The notes under the pieces were generated by a model. It was not told where the DNA came from and searched no databases. It worked only from the letters and a program-made list of their open reading frames with translations. A program made the translations under genes and the position numbers. This document shows, piece by piece, positions 24,629 through 33,913 of a stretch of DNA of 64,000 nt (its first letter is position 1; every line of letters begins with the position of its first letter). The DNA is taken from NCBI RefSeq assembly GCF_004310335.1, contig NZ_SIRS01000004.1, forward strand, positions 413,856-477,855, read 5' to 3'. The DNA is from Hyunsoonleella pacifica. GTDB lineage: Bacteria > Bacteroidota > Bacteroidia > Flavobacteriales > Flavobacteriaceae.

Positions 24629-25306
24629 TTACCCATTTATTTTAAACCTTATAAAGGTAATAGGTTTATTTTGTTCTAGATATTGTGATTCATAAAAAGT
24701 TTGTATGCTAGTAACTTCCTCTGGACTTCCTTCTTGTTTATATACATTATGGTTTGCATACAGCACTTCATGCCCTGCACCATGTAACAGCCCTAAGGTA
24801 TAACCATGCATAAACTCACTATCTGTTTTTAAATTTACTAATCCGTCTGGCTTCAAAATATGCTTGTACCGTTTTAAAAACTCTAAGTTTGTTAAACGGT
24901 GCTTAGTGCGTTTGTATTTTATTTGTGGATCTGGAAAGGTAATCCAAATTTCATCTACTTCGTTTTCAGCAAAGGCATAGTCTATCAACTCAATTTGAGT
25001 TCTTAAAAATGCCACATTACTTAAATTTTCTTCAATTGCAGTTTTTGCCCCTCTCCAAAACCTGGCACCCTTTATATCAATTCCTACAAAGTTTCTATTA
25101 GTATATTTTTGCGCTAGCGCTACAGAATATTCGCCTTTACCACATCCTAATTCTAAAACAATTGGGTTATTATTTTTAAAGAATTTTGCATTCCATTGTC
25201 CTTTTAATCCATATTCACTTTTTACAAGCTCTTCTCGTGTTGGTTGAAACACGTTAGCAAATGTTTCATTCTCCTTAAACCGTTTTAGTTTGTTTTTACT
25301 ACCCAA
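24629..25306 (-). CDS. trmB: tRNA (guanine(46)-N7)-methyltransferase
   Basis: 225 residues. SAM-binding motif LELGCGKGEYSVALA, then NFVGIDIKGARFWRGAK, and the catalytic/substrate segment EIWITFPDPQIKYKRTKHRLT (Asp and Lys/Arg of the family). Adds N7-methyl to G46 in the variable loop of tRNAs. First gene of trmB-lysE-atl. Confidence 0.96.
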   Translation of the reverse strand: MGSKNKLKRFKENETFANVFQPTREELVKSEYGLKGQWNAKFFKNNNPIVLELGCGKGEYSVALAQKYTNRNFVGIDIKGARFWRGAKTAIEENLSNVAFLRTQIELIDYAFAENEVDEIWITFPDPQIKYKRTKHRLTNLEFLKRYKHILKPDGLVNLKTDSEFMHGYTLGLLHGAGHEVLYANHNVYKQEGSPEEVTSIQTFYESQYLEQNKPITFIRFKING

Positions 25307-25429
25307 TGTGTATTAACTGTTTCTTAATTATTTATTTTGATTTGGTAAAATTAAGGAAATATATAACAGGGTTTATATCTTTACTTTTGAATTTAACCCA
25401 ACCCTTAATTAGGTTCGTCTCAATACACC

Positions 25430-26476
25430 ATGAAAAAAAGAATATTAGTCGCTCCACTTAATTGGGGCCTTGGACACGCCACCAGAAGCATACCCATACT
25501 TAAAGCTTTAGATGCACGTGGTTTTCAACCTATAATTGCAAGCGATGGCTTAGCATTAACCTTATTACAAAAGGAATTCCCGGAATTCTCTTCGATAGAA
25601 TTGCCGTCTTATGACGTAACCTACTCCAAAAAAGGAAGTCATTTTAAGTTAAAAATGATAAAGGATTCCCCAAAATTGGTAAAGGCGATTAAAGCTGAAA
25701 AAAAAGCCATACGTGATATTGTAGAGACACATAACATTTCAGGAATTATTTCAGATAATAGGCTAGGGGTTTACAATAAGCATGTACCGTGTACCTTTAT
25801 TACCCACCAACTTAATGTTTTAAGTGGCACCACTACTTGGTTTAGCACCAAACTGCATGAGAAGTATATTACTCGTTTTAATGAATGCTGGGTTCCTGAT
25901 GCAGAGAGCGATCTTAACTTATCTGGAAAGTTAGGGCACAAAAAACACCTAAGTATTACCACAAAATATATGGGACCAATAAGCAGATTTACTAAGATGG
26001 ATCTAGAGGAATCTATTGATTTACTTGTATTGCTTTCTGGCCCTGAACCTCAACGCTCTTTACTTGAAGACAAGTTACTAAAAGAGGTTAAAAACTTTAG
26101 TGGCAATGTTGTAGTAGTTAGGGGAGTACCACAGAAACAACAAACGATTGAACAGAAACAAGGTGTGACTATTTATAATTTTATGACCTCCAATCGTCTT
26201 GAAAAAACGATAAATCAGAGTAAACTAGTACTGTCTAGGTCTGGATACACCACCATAATGGATCTTGCAAAACTAGAGAAGAAAGCATTTTTTATTCCAA
26301 CACCAGGACAAACCGAACAGGAATACTTGGCAAAACGTCTAACACAACAAGGATTTGTTCCCAGTTGCTCACAAAAAGACTTTAGCATTTTTTTACTCAA
26401 CAAGATTTCTGAATACAAAGGATTAAAAAGTTTTAATACTCAAGTAGATTATAAAGACTTATTCAGCCTTTTCTAG
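25430..26476 (+). CDS. MurG-like glycosyltransferase
   Basis: 348 residues. Starts with the glycine-rich donor/acceptor loop WGLGHATRSIPILKAL of GT-B enzymes and ends with a GT28 C-domain (VLSRSGYTTIMDLAKLEKKAFFIPTPGQTEQEYLA), which binds the UDP-sugar. Related to UDP-GlcNAc:LPS or lipid glycosyltransferases; the true acceptor is unknown. No transmembrane segment. Its 3' end overlaps that of the histidine kinase by 18 bp. Confidence 0.82.
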   Translation: MKKRILVAPLNWGLGHATRSIPILKALDARGFQPIIASDGLALTLLQKEFPEFSSIELPSYDVTYSKKGSHFKLKMIKDSPKLVKAIKAEKKAIRDIVETHNISGIISDNRLGVYNKHVPCTFITHQLNVLSGTTTWFSTKLHEKYITRFNECWVPDAESDLNLSGKLGHKKHLSITTKYMGPISRFTKMDLEESIDLLVLLSGPEPQRSLLEDKLLKEVKNFSGNVVVVRGVPQKQQTIEQKQGVTIYNFMTSNRLEKTINQSKLVLSRSGYTTIMDLAKLEKKAFFIPTPGQTEQEYLAKRLTQQGFVPSCSQKDFSIFLLNKISEYKGLKSFNTQVDYKDLFSLF

Positions 26477-27502
26477 TGTAAAAGAAAACTCACTACCTAC
26501 ACCATATTCACTTTCTACATATATACGTTCATCGTGCGCTTCTATAATATGTTTTACTATAGATAATCCAAGACCTGAACCACCTTCTCTTCTTGATCCA
26601 CTTTTATCTACTCGGTAAAAACGCTCAAATAAACGTGCCAAATGATTTTTCTCTATACCTTCTCCATTATCTGTAACTCGGATAATTGCTTTATTTTTTA
26701 TTAAGTTTTCTATACTTACTTCTGTGGTTCCTTTTAAGCGTCCGTACTTTAAGGAATTGATTATTAAATTTACCAATACTTGCTGAATACGCTCTTTATC
26801 AGCGCGTACCATTACTGGTTTTTCATAATCTCTATCAAACATTAATGTAATTTTCTTTTCGTTAGCACGCATTTCTACCATACCAAATACTTCTTTAATG
26901 AGTACTACGATATCAAAAACTTCTGGTTGTAAACGTAAATCTCCAGCTTCCAGTTTAGTTATTAAATCTAAATCACTTACTATATAGCTTAAACGTTCTA
27001 CAGCACTATTGGCTCTTTCTAAATATTTTTTTCGAGTTTTTTTATCATTCATAGCACCATCTAGTAAGGTTAAAATGTAACCTTGGATGGTAAATAATGG
27101 TGTTTTTAACTCATGAGACACATTACCTAAAAACTCCTTTCGGTATTGCTCCCTAACTTTTAAAGTTTCTATTTCAAGTTTTTTATCTCTGGCAAATTTG
27201 TCAATTTCTTGGGTAAGTGTTGCCATATCAGTAGTTATAGCTCCACGTGTTAAACTTGTTGATTCTAAAAGCGTTAAATCATCATAAATACTTTTTACTC
27301 TTCTGTATATGTATCGCTCTACACGGTATTGAATAATTATGAATGAGAACGCATAAAAACAGATACCAAATAATAAAACTGGTAACCACTTAAACGTAAA
27401 ATAATAATACAAAAAAACACTCATTAAGAGTGTAAAAAATATGGTAATGTATAGCGATGTATTTATCGCAAACTTATAAGACTTTTTAAATTTTACTTGC
27501 AT
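26459..27502 (-). CDS. Sensor histidine kinase, PhoR-like
   Basis: 347 residues. Two transmembrane helices (about 14-35 and 39-57) with almost no extracytoplasmic loop, then HisKA with phosphoacceptor His130 (GNVSHELKTP) and HATPase with N box LVNLIINSLKYG, DNGEGI and GGSGLGLSIVKHI. The short sensor region suggests sensing inside the membrane or through a partner. Start overlaps the response regulator stop by one base, so the pair is translationally coupled. Resembles PhoR of flavobacteria, but phosphate control is unproven. Confidence 0.93.
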   Translation of the reverse strand: MQVKFKKSYKFAINTSLYITIFFTLLMSVFLYYYFTFKWLPVLLFGICFYAFSFIIIQYRVERYIYRRVKSIYDDLTLLESTSLTRGAITTDMATLTQEIDKFARDKKLEIETLKVREQYRKEFLGNVSHELKTPLFTIQGYILTLLDGAMNDKKTRKKYLERANSAVERLSYIVSDLDLITKLEAGDLRLQPEVFDIVVLIKEVFGMVEMRANEKKITLMFDRDYEKPVMVRADKERIQQVLVNLIINSLKYGRLKGTTEVSIENLIKNKAIIRVTDNGEGIEKNHLARLFERFYRVDKSGSRREGGSGLGLSIVKHIIEAHDERIYVESEYGVGSEFSFTLEKAE

Positions 27503-28179
27503 TAATCTACAAACTTGTAGCCTACACCTTTTACCGTTTTAAAACTTTTATCACCTATTTTTTCGCGTAATTTACGGATGTGTACATCAATAGTACGCCC
27601 TCCTACTACAACTTCATTACCCCAAACTTTGTCTAGGATTTCATCTCGTTTAAAAACTTTTCCTGGTTTTGACGCCAATAAAGATAGTAATTCAAACTCT
27701 TTTCTAGGTAAAATTATTTCATTTCCTTTTAATACAATTTTATACTCATCCCTGTTTATTACAAGGTTACCAACCTTAACAGTATCTTTTACGTCTTCCT
27801 TAAAGCGCCTTAAAAGTGCTTTAACTTTGCTTACTAATACTTTTGGTTTTATGGGTTTTGTGATATAATCGTCTGCGCCAGCATCAAAACCAGCAACTTG
27901 CGAATAATCTTCGCCTCTAGCTGTTAAAAATGTAACTACTACATCTTTTAGTTCTGGTTGCTTTCTTATGTTTTCACAAGCTTCGATACCATCCATTTCT
28001 GGCATCATTACATCTAAAATTATCAACTGAGGTAATTCTTTTTTTGCTTTTTTTACAGCTTCTACACCATTTTCGGCTGTAATTACCTGATACCCTTCAC
28101 TTGATAAATTATAGCCTACTATTTCCAAGATATCCGGCTCATCATCTACAAGAAGTATTTTTATATCCTTTTTATTCAT
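27502..28179 (-). CDS. OmpR/PhoB-family response regulator
   Basis: 225 residues. Receiver domain with phospho-acceptor Asp56 (IILDVMMPEMDG) and conserved Lys108 (ITKPIKP), then a winged-helix DNA-binding domain ending VDVHIRKLREKIGD and TVKGVGYKF. Promoter-distal partner is the kinase at 26459-27502. Confidence 0.95.
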   Translation of the reverse strand: MNKKDIKILLVDDEPDILEIVGYNLSSEGYQVITAENGVEAVKKAKKELPQLIILDVMMPEMDGIEACENIRKQPELKDVVVTFLTARGEDYSQVAGFDAGADDYITKPIKPKVLVSKVKALLRRFKEDVKDTVKVGNLVINRDEYKIVLKGNEIILPRKEFELLSLLASKPGKVFKRDEILDKVWGNEVVVGGRTIDVHIRKLREKIGDKSFKTVKGVGYKFVD

Positions 28180-28379
28180 TATTAATTAATGACGTTTATG
28201 TGAAAAGTAAAGATAAAATTATTAACGATAATTTGTAAAATTTAAAACACAAATAACATAAAGGTAACACAGCACTTACAGATATTTAACTTTTCGACAT
28301 AAAACATAAATTTTTAACACTATTTTGGTATGGATTTTGATGCTTTTGTAGTAATTTTATATCATGTAAAAAGCGTTTT

Positions 28380-28724
28380 ATGAAAAACATCTACTTTTTA
28401 TTATTTTTTATCGGCTTTTTAGGGTTGTCTATTGAAAATGGATTTGCTCAAGGAAATCCTCCGCCTTTGGAAACCAAACTAAATATTGAAGAATTATTTG
28501 TATATCCTAATCCGGTAAGCGATAATGCATCTACAATATACATAACAAGCAAGAATAAGTTTGCGTTTAAGGAAGTAACTATATATAATGTTCTTGGCAA
28601 ACAAATTAAGGCTACTGTTACCACTAGAAAAGAGTTAGATATCTCTTCATTAAATTCTGGTGTTTATATTCTAAAAATAACAGAAGAATCAATTAGTGAA
28701 ACAAGAAAATTAGTGATAAAATAA
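28380..28724 (+). CDS. Minimal T9SS protein: signal peptide plus sorting domain only
   Basis: 114 residues. Signal peptide 1-24 (ending FAQ) leaves about 90 residues, of which 72 form a type A T9SS C-terminal domain: LFVYPNPVSDN, FKEVTIYNVLGKQI, LDISSLNSGVYILKI and the terminal RKLVIK. There is no cargo domain. It should cross the outer membrane and be attached to or released from the cell surface. Role unknown. Strong terminator downstream. Confidence 0.85.
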   Translation: MKNIYFLLFFIGFLGLSIENGFAQGNPPPLETKLNIEELFVYPNPVSDNASTIYITSKNKFAFKEVTIYNVLGKQIKATVTTRKELDISSLNSGVYILKITEESISETRKLVIK

Positions 28725-28754
28725 CTTATAGCTATTATCTTTTTAAAGATATTT

Positions 28755-28787
28755 AGAGCATTGCTTAAAGCAATGCTCTTTTTTTAT
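28755..28787 (+). terminator. Terminator after the minimal T9SS gene
   Basis: AGAGCATTGC and GCAATGCTCT form a perfect ten-base stem followed by seven T. Confidence 0.88.
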
Positions 28788-28809
28788 ATAATTTTGTCGC
28801 CGCAATACT

Positions 28810-29790
28810 ATGATAGATACTAAGGACATATTTAACATAAGCTCTCCTCATGAATTTGAAAAAATCGCACTTAGTGTATTCAATTATCAGTTTGAAAACA
28901 ATAAAGTCTATCGTTCGTTTTGCGATTTACTATACAAACACCCAAGTGATGTAAAAACCGTTAATGAGATTCCTTTTTTACCTATTGAGTTCTTTAAATC
29001 TCGACAGGTAATTTGCAAAAACCAACAAATCGAAACTATATTTACAAGCTCCGGTACTACAGGAAGTATAAAAAGCAAACATTATGTTTCTGACCTAAAC
29101 GTTTACAAAGGCAGTTTCTCTAAAGGGTTTTCCCAATTTTACGGCAATATTAAAGATTATGTTGTTTTAGCATTATTGCCTTCTTATCTAGAACGCGAAG
29201 ATTCATCGCTAATCTATATGGTTAATGATTTAATTACTCAATCAAAATCCTCACATAGTGGATTTTATTTGGATAACTTTTCAGAATTAGCATCTAAACT
29301 CATTCAACTTGATAAAAAAGGTGAAAAAATATTACTTATTGGTGTTTCCTTTGCTTTGTTAGATTTAATTGAACAACATTCTTTTAATTTAAAGAATACC
29401 GTTGTAATGGAAACCGGAGGTATGAAAGGACGTCGTAAAGAACTTGTAAGAAGTGAGTTACATGTCATCCTAAAAAAAGGCTTTGGCGTTGATACCATTC
29501 ATAGTGAATATGGTATGACAGAACTCTTAAGCCAAGCATATTCTAAAGGAAATGGTATTTTTAATTCTCCACCATGGATGAAGATATTAATACGAGATAC
29601 TGAAGACCCTTTAACTCTTCTTGATTCTGAAAAAACTGGAGGCATCAACATTATAGATTTAGCTAATGTTAACTCTTGCGCTTTTATAGCTACTCAAGAT
29701 TTAGGGCGTATGTATTCTGATAATTCTTTTGAAATTATTGGACGTTTTGATAATTCTGATATTCGTGGTTGTAATTTAATGGCACTTTAA
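28810..29790 (+). CDS. LuxE/PaaK-like acyl-protein synthetase or acyltransferase
   Basis: 326 residues related to the adenylating enzyme superfamily through LuxE (acyl-protein synthetase): IFTSSGTTGSIKSKHYVS is the P-loop-like adenylate-binding motif, HSEYGMTELLSQAY the A5-type motif, and IATQDLGRMY/IIGRFDNSDIRG the distal motif. LuxE activates fatty acids as acyl-AMP; no lux reductase genes accompany it here. In Flavobacteriaceae such single genes are annotated as acyl transferase. Substrate unknown. Confidence 0.78.
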   Translation: MIDTKDIFNISSPHEFEKIALSVFNYQFENNKVYRSFCDLLYKHPSDVKTVNEIPFLPIEFFKSRQVICKNQQIETIFTSSGTTGSIKSKHYVSDLNVYKGSFSKGFSQFYGNIKDYVVLALLPSYLEREDSSLIYMVNDLITQSKSSHSGFYLDNFSELASKLIQLDKKGEKILLIGVSFALLDLIEQHSFNLKNTVVMETGGMKGRRKELVRSELHVILKKGFGVDTIHSEYGMTELLSQAYSKGNGIFNSPPWMKILIRDTEDPLTLLDSEKTGGINIIDLANVNSCAFIATQDLGRMYSDNSFEIIGRFDNSDIRGCNLMAL

Positions 29791-29901
29791 TTCCTAGAAT
29801 TTAATAGTACAATAATTATAAAAATTAAATTTTACATTTTTAATGATGACATTTTACAAATAACACGATGTTATAGTATAAAATTATAATCATTAATATT
29901 T

Positions 29902-30432
29902 ATGAAAATTCTTAAAAGTATACTTCTTCTCGTATTCGTATTTACTTTATCATGTTCTGAATCTGAAAATTCTGAAGAAGAACAGCAACAAACTCAGGGT
30001 TCAATTTCTATTGCATTTACAAATGGAGATGGTTTTGTTATGGAAAACATAGTTGCTACACTCACTAATTACTATGAAACTGATCAAACTTTAAACATCA
30101 ATATTACTGCTGATGCTGAAGGCCCTAGTGGTGGTAAACTAACATTAACTATAGTTGATAATGATGATAGTTTTCAAGCTTTAGTTAACGGCAGCCAATT
30201 TCCAATAGGAGATAATACTAAATCTTTTTATGCCACGCTTAGGTATGTAGATAACACTTCTACCTTTACTGGTGCTACAGGAAGTTTGGATATTAGATCT
30301 TTTCAAGCAAACCTAAACGGCAATTCCAATAAAGCATTACTAAGCGCCGTTTTTAGTAGTTCAGATGGTACTGTAATTATGAATTCTACGATATCTGATT
30401 TAATTTTAAATTGTATTGAATGCGCAGGTTAA
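29902..30432 (+). CDS. Lipoprotein of unknown function
   Basis: 176 residues. Lipobox ending at Cys18 (FTLSC), followed by an acidic Glu/Gln spacer (ESENSEEEQQQTQ) and a predicted beta-sandwich rich in Thr, Asn and Ser. It ends in a CIEC cysteine pair (LNCIECAG), unusual for this kind of protein and possibly metal-binding or disulphide-forming. I do not recognise the family. Confidence 0.75.
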   Translation: MKILKSILLLVFVFTLSCSESENSEEEQQQTQGSISIAFTNGDGFVMENIVATLTNYYETDQTLNINITADAEGPSGGKLTLTIVDNDDSFQALVNGSQFPIGDNTKSFYATLRYVDNTSTFTGATGSLDIRSFQANLNGNSNKALLSAVFSSSDGTVIMNSTISDLILNCIECAG

Positions 30433-30502
30433 GCACTATATAACTAAAACCCAATACTAAGTAAGTTATGATAAAATATACGACTGAGTTATAAACTTTA
30501 GC

Positions 30503-30949
30503 ATGAAATTATTTAGTATATTTTTTATAACGCTTAGTACTACTGTATTTTCTCAAACTATTGATTATAATACTAAAAAGGGGTTTGCCGCTAATGGATA
30601 TGATGTTGTGGCTTACTTTACCAATGAACCTAAGGAAGGCATTAAAAAGTTTAAGACCATTTTTAATAATATCAATTATAAATTCTCTTCCGAAGAGAAC
30701 CTAAAACTATTTTTAGAACATCCCGAAAAGTATATACCACAATATGGTGGTTACTGCGCTTATGCTGTCGCACTGAAAAGTGATAAGGTTTCAATAAATC
30801 CAAAGTCGTTTTTAATTAAAGACGAAAAACTCTATTTGTTTTACAACGCTTGGGGTACAAACACCTTAGAGTTATGGCTTAAAGACAACCATAATAAATT
30901 AACAGAAATGGCAGATAATAACTGGGACAAAATTAAATTTAACAAATAA
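30503..30949 (+). CDS. Exported YHS-domain protein
   Basis: 148 residues with a signal peptide (ending VFSQ, about 17). The YHS domain covers GFAANGYDVVAYF...FLEHPEKYIPQYGGYCAYAVA; YHS domains occur in heavy-metal ATPases and phenol hydroxylases and probably bind metal (the single Cys in GGYCAYA). Function of stand-alone exported YHS proteins is unknown. Confidence 0.85.
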   Translation: MKLFSIFFITLSTTVFSQTIDYNTKKGFAANGYDVVAYFTNEPKEGIKKFKTIFNNINYKFSSEENLKLFLEHPEKYIPQYGGYCAYAVALKSDKVSINPKSFLIKDEKLYLFYNAWGTNTLELWLKDNHNKLTEMADNNWDKIKFNK

Positions 30950-31036
30950 CTTACTTTATGTAAGTAATTAAAAAATACTGCGACAAAACAACAGCTAAGA
31001 ATAAAGAAAAGTTATTTTAGTAAGTTGGTTAATTTG

Positions 31037-31064
31037 AAAAGCCCAATCGAGAGATTGGGCTTTT
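31037..31064. terminator. Bidirectional terminator between YHS gene and tyrS
   Basis: AAAAGCCCAATC pairs perfectly with GATTGGGCTTTT around a four-base loop, with T-runs on both sides. Confidence 0.88.
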
Positions 31065-31066
31065 GT

Positions 31067-32362
31067 TTATTTTACAGTTAAAACAAAATAGTTTTTCTTG
31101 CCTCTTTGTAACAATACAAACTTATCATTTATTAAATCTACTTTGGTAATTCTATAATCTTCTTTTACCTTTTCTTTATTTACAGAAATAGCATTTTCCT
31201 TAAGCGCACGACGTGCATCTCCATTTGACTTTAAAAAATTGGTTTTAGCTGCCAAAGCACCAATCATATCTAAGCCTTGATCGATTTCAGATTTATCAAC
31301 TTCCGCTTGCGGTACCCCTTCAAAAACATCTAAAAATGTTTTTTCATCCAGTTGTTTCAAATCTTCACTTGTAGATTTACCAAAAAGAATGCTACTTGCT
31401 TTTAAAGCATTTTCTAAATCTCCCTTGGAGTGCACCATTGTTGTAATCTCTTCCGCAAGACGCTTTTGCAACACTCTTAAATGGGGCGCTTGATTATGCT
31501 CTTCAATCAAACTATCAATTTCTTCTTCATCTAAAAATGTAAATATTTTGATATATTTTTCAGCATCCTCATCACTAGAGTTTAACCAATATTGATAAAA
31601 TTTATATGGAGACGTTCGGTTGGCATCTAACCATACATTACCACCTTCAGATTTTCCAAATTTAGACCCATCCGATTTTGTAATTAACGGACAAGTTATA
31701 GCATAGCCTTTCCCACCTCCTATTCTTCTTATCAGTTCTGTACCTGTAGTGATATTACCCCATTGGTCGCTTCCTCCCATTTGAACAGTACAATTGTTAG
31801 CTCTGTACAAATGCAGAAAATCATATCCTTGTACTAATTGATATGTAAACTCTGTAAAACTCATACCTTCTGAGTCATCAGAAGATATTCTATTTTTTAC
31901 TGAATCTTTTGCCATCATGTAGTTTACAGTAATATGTTTACCCACATCGCGAATAAATTCTAAAAAAGAGAATTCTTTCATCCAGTCGTAATTATTAACT
32001 AAAACTGCTGCATTTTCAGCACTGCTTTCAAAATCTAAAAAATGTGCTAATTGTTTTTTTATAGCTTCTTGGTTATGACGTAGTGTTTTTTCATCCAACA
32101 AATTTCGTTCATTTGATTTACCTGAAGGGTCTCCAATCATACCTGTTGCACCACCAACTAAAGCAACTGGTTTATGTCCACAACGTTGGTAATGCGCTAA
32201 AAGCATAATGGGTACCAAGTTTCCTATATGCAAGGAATCTGCAGTTGGATCAAACCCCACATATGCACTTTTCATACCTTCCAACAAATGCTGATCAGCA
32301 CCCGGCATTACTGTGTGTATCATACCTCTCCATGTTAACTCTTTAACAAAATTCTTAGCCAT
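31067..32362 (-). CDS. tyrS: Tyrosyl-tRNA synthetase
   Basis: 431 residues from ATG 32362. Class I synthetase with SLHIGNLVP (HIGH-type motif), the tyrosine pocket ([26 protein letters not shown]), [11 protein letters not shown] (KMSKS-type loop) and a C-terminal S4 RNA-binding domain ([18 protein letters not shown]). An upstream in-frame ATG at 32404 lies before the predicted -7 element, so the shorter start is preferred. Confidence 0.97.
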   Translation of the reverse strand: MAKNFVKELTWRGMIHTVMPGADQHLLEGMKSAYVGFDPTADSLHIGNLVPIMLLAHYQRCGHKPVALVGGATGMIGDPSGKSNERNLLDEKTLRHNQEAIKKQLAHFLDFESSAENAAVLVNNYDWMKEFSFLEFIRDVGKHITVNYMMAKDSVKNRISSDDSEGMSFTEFTYQLVQGYDFLHLYRANNCTVQMGGSDQWGNITTGTELIRRIGGGKGYAITCPLITKSDGSKFGKSEGGNVWLDANRTSPYKFYQYWLNSSDEDAEKYIKIFTFLDEEEIDSLIEEHNQAPHLRVLQKRLAEEITTMVHSKGDLENALKASSILFGKSTSEDLKQLDEKTFLDVFEGVPQAEVDKSEIDQGLDMIGALAAKTNFLKSNGDARRALKENAISVNKEKVKEDYRITKVDLINDKFVLLQRGKKNYFVLTVK

Positions 32363-32387
32363 TTTATTCAATTTTAGAAAACTAGCG

Positions 32388-32395
32388 CAAATATA
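32388..32395 (-). promoter_or_regulatory. -7 element of tyrS promoter
   Basis: TATATTTG on the minus strand, followed by GCGC, 26 bp before ATG 32362. It lies downstream of the alternative ATG 32404, which decides the start. Confidence 0.6.
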
Positions 32396-32448
32396 AAAAT
32401 ACACACAGACATAGGCAGTGATTATGAATAATTCTTTAATTTCGTTTC

Positions 32449-33462
32449 ATGATTTTAGTAACAGGAGGAACTGGCTTGGTGGGAGCTCACTTATTACACA
32501 AATTGACTTCTAACAATGAAACCGTTAGGGCTATTTACCGCACTGAGCGTAAACTTCAAAATGTAAAAGATATATTTTCTTGTTACGGAGATACCAACAA
32601 TCTTTTATTTGATAAAATTGAATGGGTAAAGACAGACATTCTTGATGTCCCCGCTTTAAGCGAGGCTCTTAACGGAATTAGTTATGTATATCATTGTGCT
32701 GCTTTTGTTTCTTTTGAACCTGATAAATACCAGCTTTTAAGACAAACTAATATTGAAGGGACTGCCAATATTGTAAATCTTTGTATTTCTAATAATATAA
32801 AAAAAATATGCTACGTAAGTTCTATTGCAACTATTGGTAACCCTATTAAAAGAGATAATGCTATTACAGAAGAAACGCACTGGAATCCAGAAGATGACAA
32901 TAGTGTATATGCCATCACTAAATACGGTGCTGAAATGGAGGTTTGGCGTGGTACTCAAGAAGGGTTAGATGCTGTAATTGTTAACCCAGGTGTTATTCTT
33001 GCTGCTGGCATCTGGCATTACGGTAGCGGCAGCTTATTTAAAAAAGTATATAATGGTCTTAAATACTATACTTCCGGAAGTATCGGTTTAGTATCTGTAA
33101 AAGATGTTGTGGATGTTATGATACAATTACTAAAAAGCGACATAAAAAACGAAAGGTATATTTTAGTTGCAGAAAATTGGTCTTACAAAACCTTTTTAAA
33201 AACTACAGCGAAGGCTCTTAAAGTTAAACCTCCAAAAAAATTAGCAAAACCCTGGTTACTTAAAATTGGTTGGCGATTAGATTGGTTAAAACGAAAACTC
33301 ACTGGTAAACGCAGAGTATTAACAAAACAAGTTGCAACTTCTTTAACTACTAAAACAAATTACAGAAATTCAAAAGTAACTAAAGCCTTGGGTTATAAAT
33401 TTCAATCTATTGACGATGTGATTTCGGAGATAGCGAATCAGTATCTGAAACAGGCGCAATAA
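32449..33462 (+). CDS. NAD(P)-dependent epimerase/dehydratase (extended SDR)
   Basis: 337 residues. Nucleotide-binding GGTGLVGAHLL at the N-terminus and the catalytic YAITKYGAE (Tyr-x3-Lys) in mid-protein; VNPGVILAAGIW and the dihydroflavonol-4-reductase-like pattern follow. It reduces or oxidises an unknown sugar, terpenoid or carbonyl substrate. Its 3' end overlaps the DUF4296 gene on the other strand by 56 bp. Confidence 0.88.
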   Translation: MILVTGGTGLVGAHLLHKLTSNNETVRAIYRTERKLQNVKDIFSCYGDTNNLLFDKIEWVKTDILDVPALSEALNGISYVYHCAAFVSFEPDKYQLLRQTNIEGTANIVNLCISNNIKKICYVSSIATIGNPIKRDNAITEETHWNPEDDNSVYAITKYGAEMEVWRGTQEGLDAVIVNPGVILAAGIWHYGSGSLFKKVYNGLKYYTSGSIGLVSVKDVVDVMIQLLKSDIKNERYILVAENWSYKTFLKTTAKALKVKPPKKLAKPWLLKIGWRLDWLKRKLTGKRRVLTKQVATSLTTKTNYRNSKVTKALGYKFQSIDDVISEIANQYLKQAQ

Positions 33463-33913
33463 GTTCAAGCTCTTTCAAATCTACTTCTGTATCTAATTCT
33501 ATTGCTTCCAATTCCTGTTTTATAGCTTTTAGAGAATCTGCTTTCTTTTTTTCTTGTCGCTCTTTATCAAGAATTTTTTTGTAATGCGCTTTTAGTTTAG
33601 TGAGACTATCTTTTACTTTTTTATAGATTTCAGCATATTCATCCATAAAGTAAGTATAATACGCATTACTTTCCGCAAACTGTGTGCTATCTACATTATA
33701 CTTTTTATAAACATAACCTTCTGGATTAACCTTGGCACTATCAAGTACTTTTTTATCTTTTCCGGTTATTGCTCCCAAATATTTTAAGTCCAACAAAACA
33801 TGAACCATTTTATCTTTAGGAATAAGGTTTTTAGGCTTATCTGGCTTATTATATCTATAGCAAGAAGTAAGCCCTAATACCATACATAATAGTATTATTG
33901 TTTTTTTATACAT
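33407..33913 (-). CDS. DUF4296 domain lipoprotein
   Basis: 168 residues. Lipobox ending at Cys18 (GLTSC). The DUF4296 domain (LIPKDKMVHVLLDLKYLGAITG ... VDSTQFAESNAYYTYFMDEY) is followed by a Lys/Glu-rich helix likely to form a coiled coil (about 100-150). The family is Bacteroidota-specific and of unknown function, often placed between pyrC and an SDR gene as here. Start overlaps the pyrC stop by one base (TAATG). Confidence 0.88.
   Translation of the reverse strand: MYKKTIILLCMVLGLTSCYRYNKPDKPKNLIPKDKMVHVLLDLKYLGAITGKDKKVLDSAKVNPEGYVYKKYNVDSTQFAESNAYYTYFMDEYAEIYKKVKDSLTKLKAHYKKILDKERQEKKKADSLKAIKQELEAIELDTEVDLKELELIAPVSDTDSLSPKSHRQ

Noticed and set aside
32363-32404. Earlier ATG for tyrS (14 extra residues)
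   Set aside because: The -7 promoter element at 32388-32395 lies between the two ATGs, so the transcript probably does not include the first.
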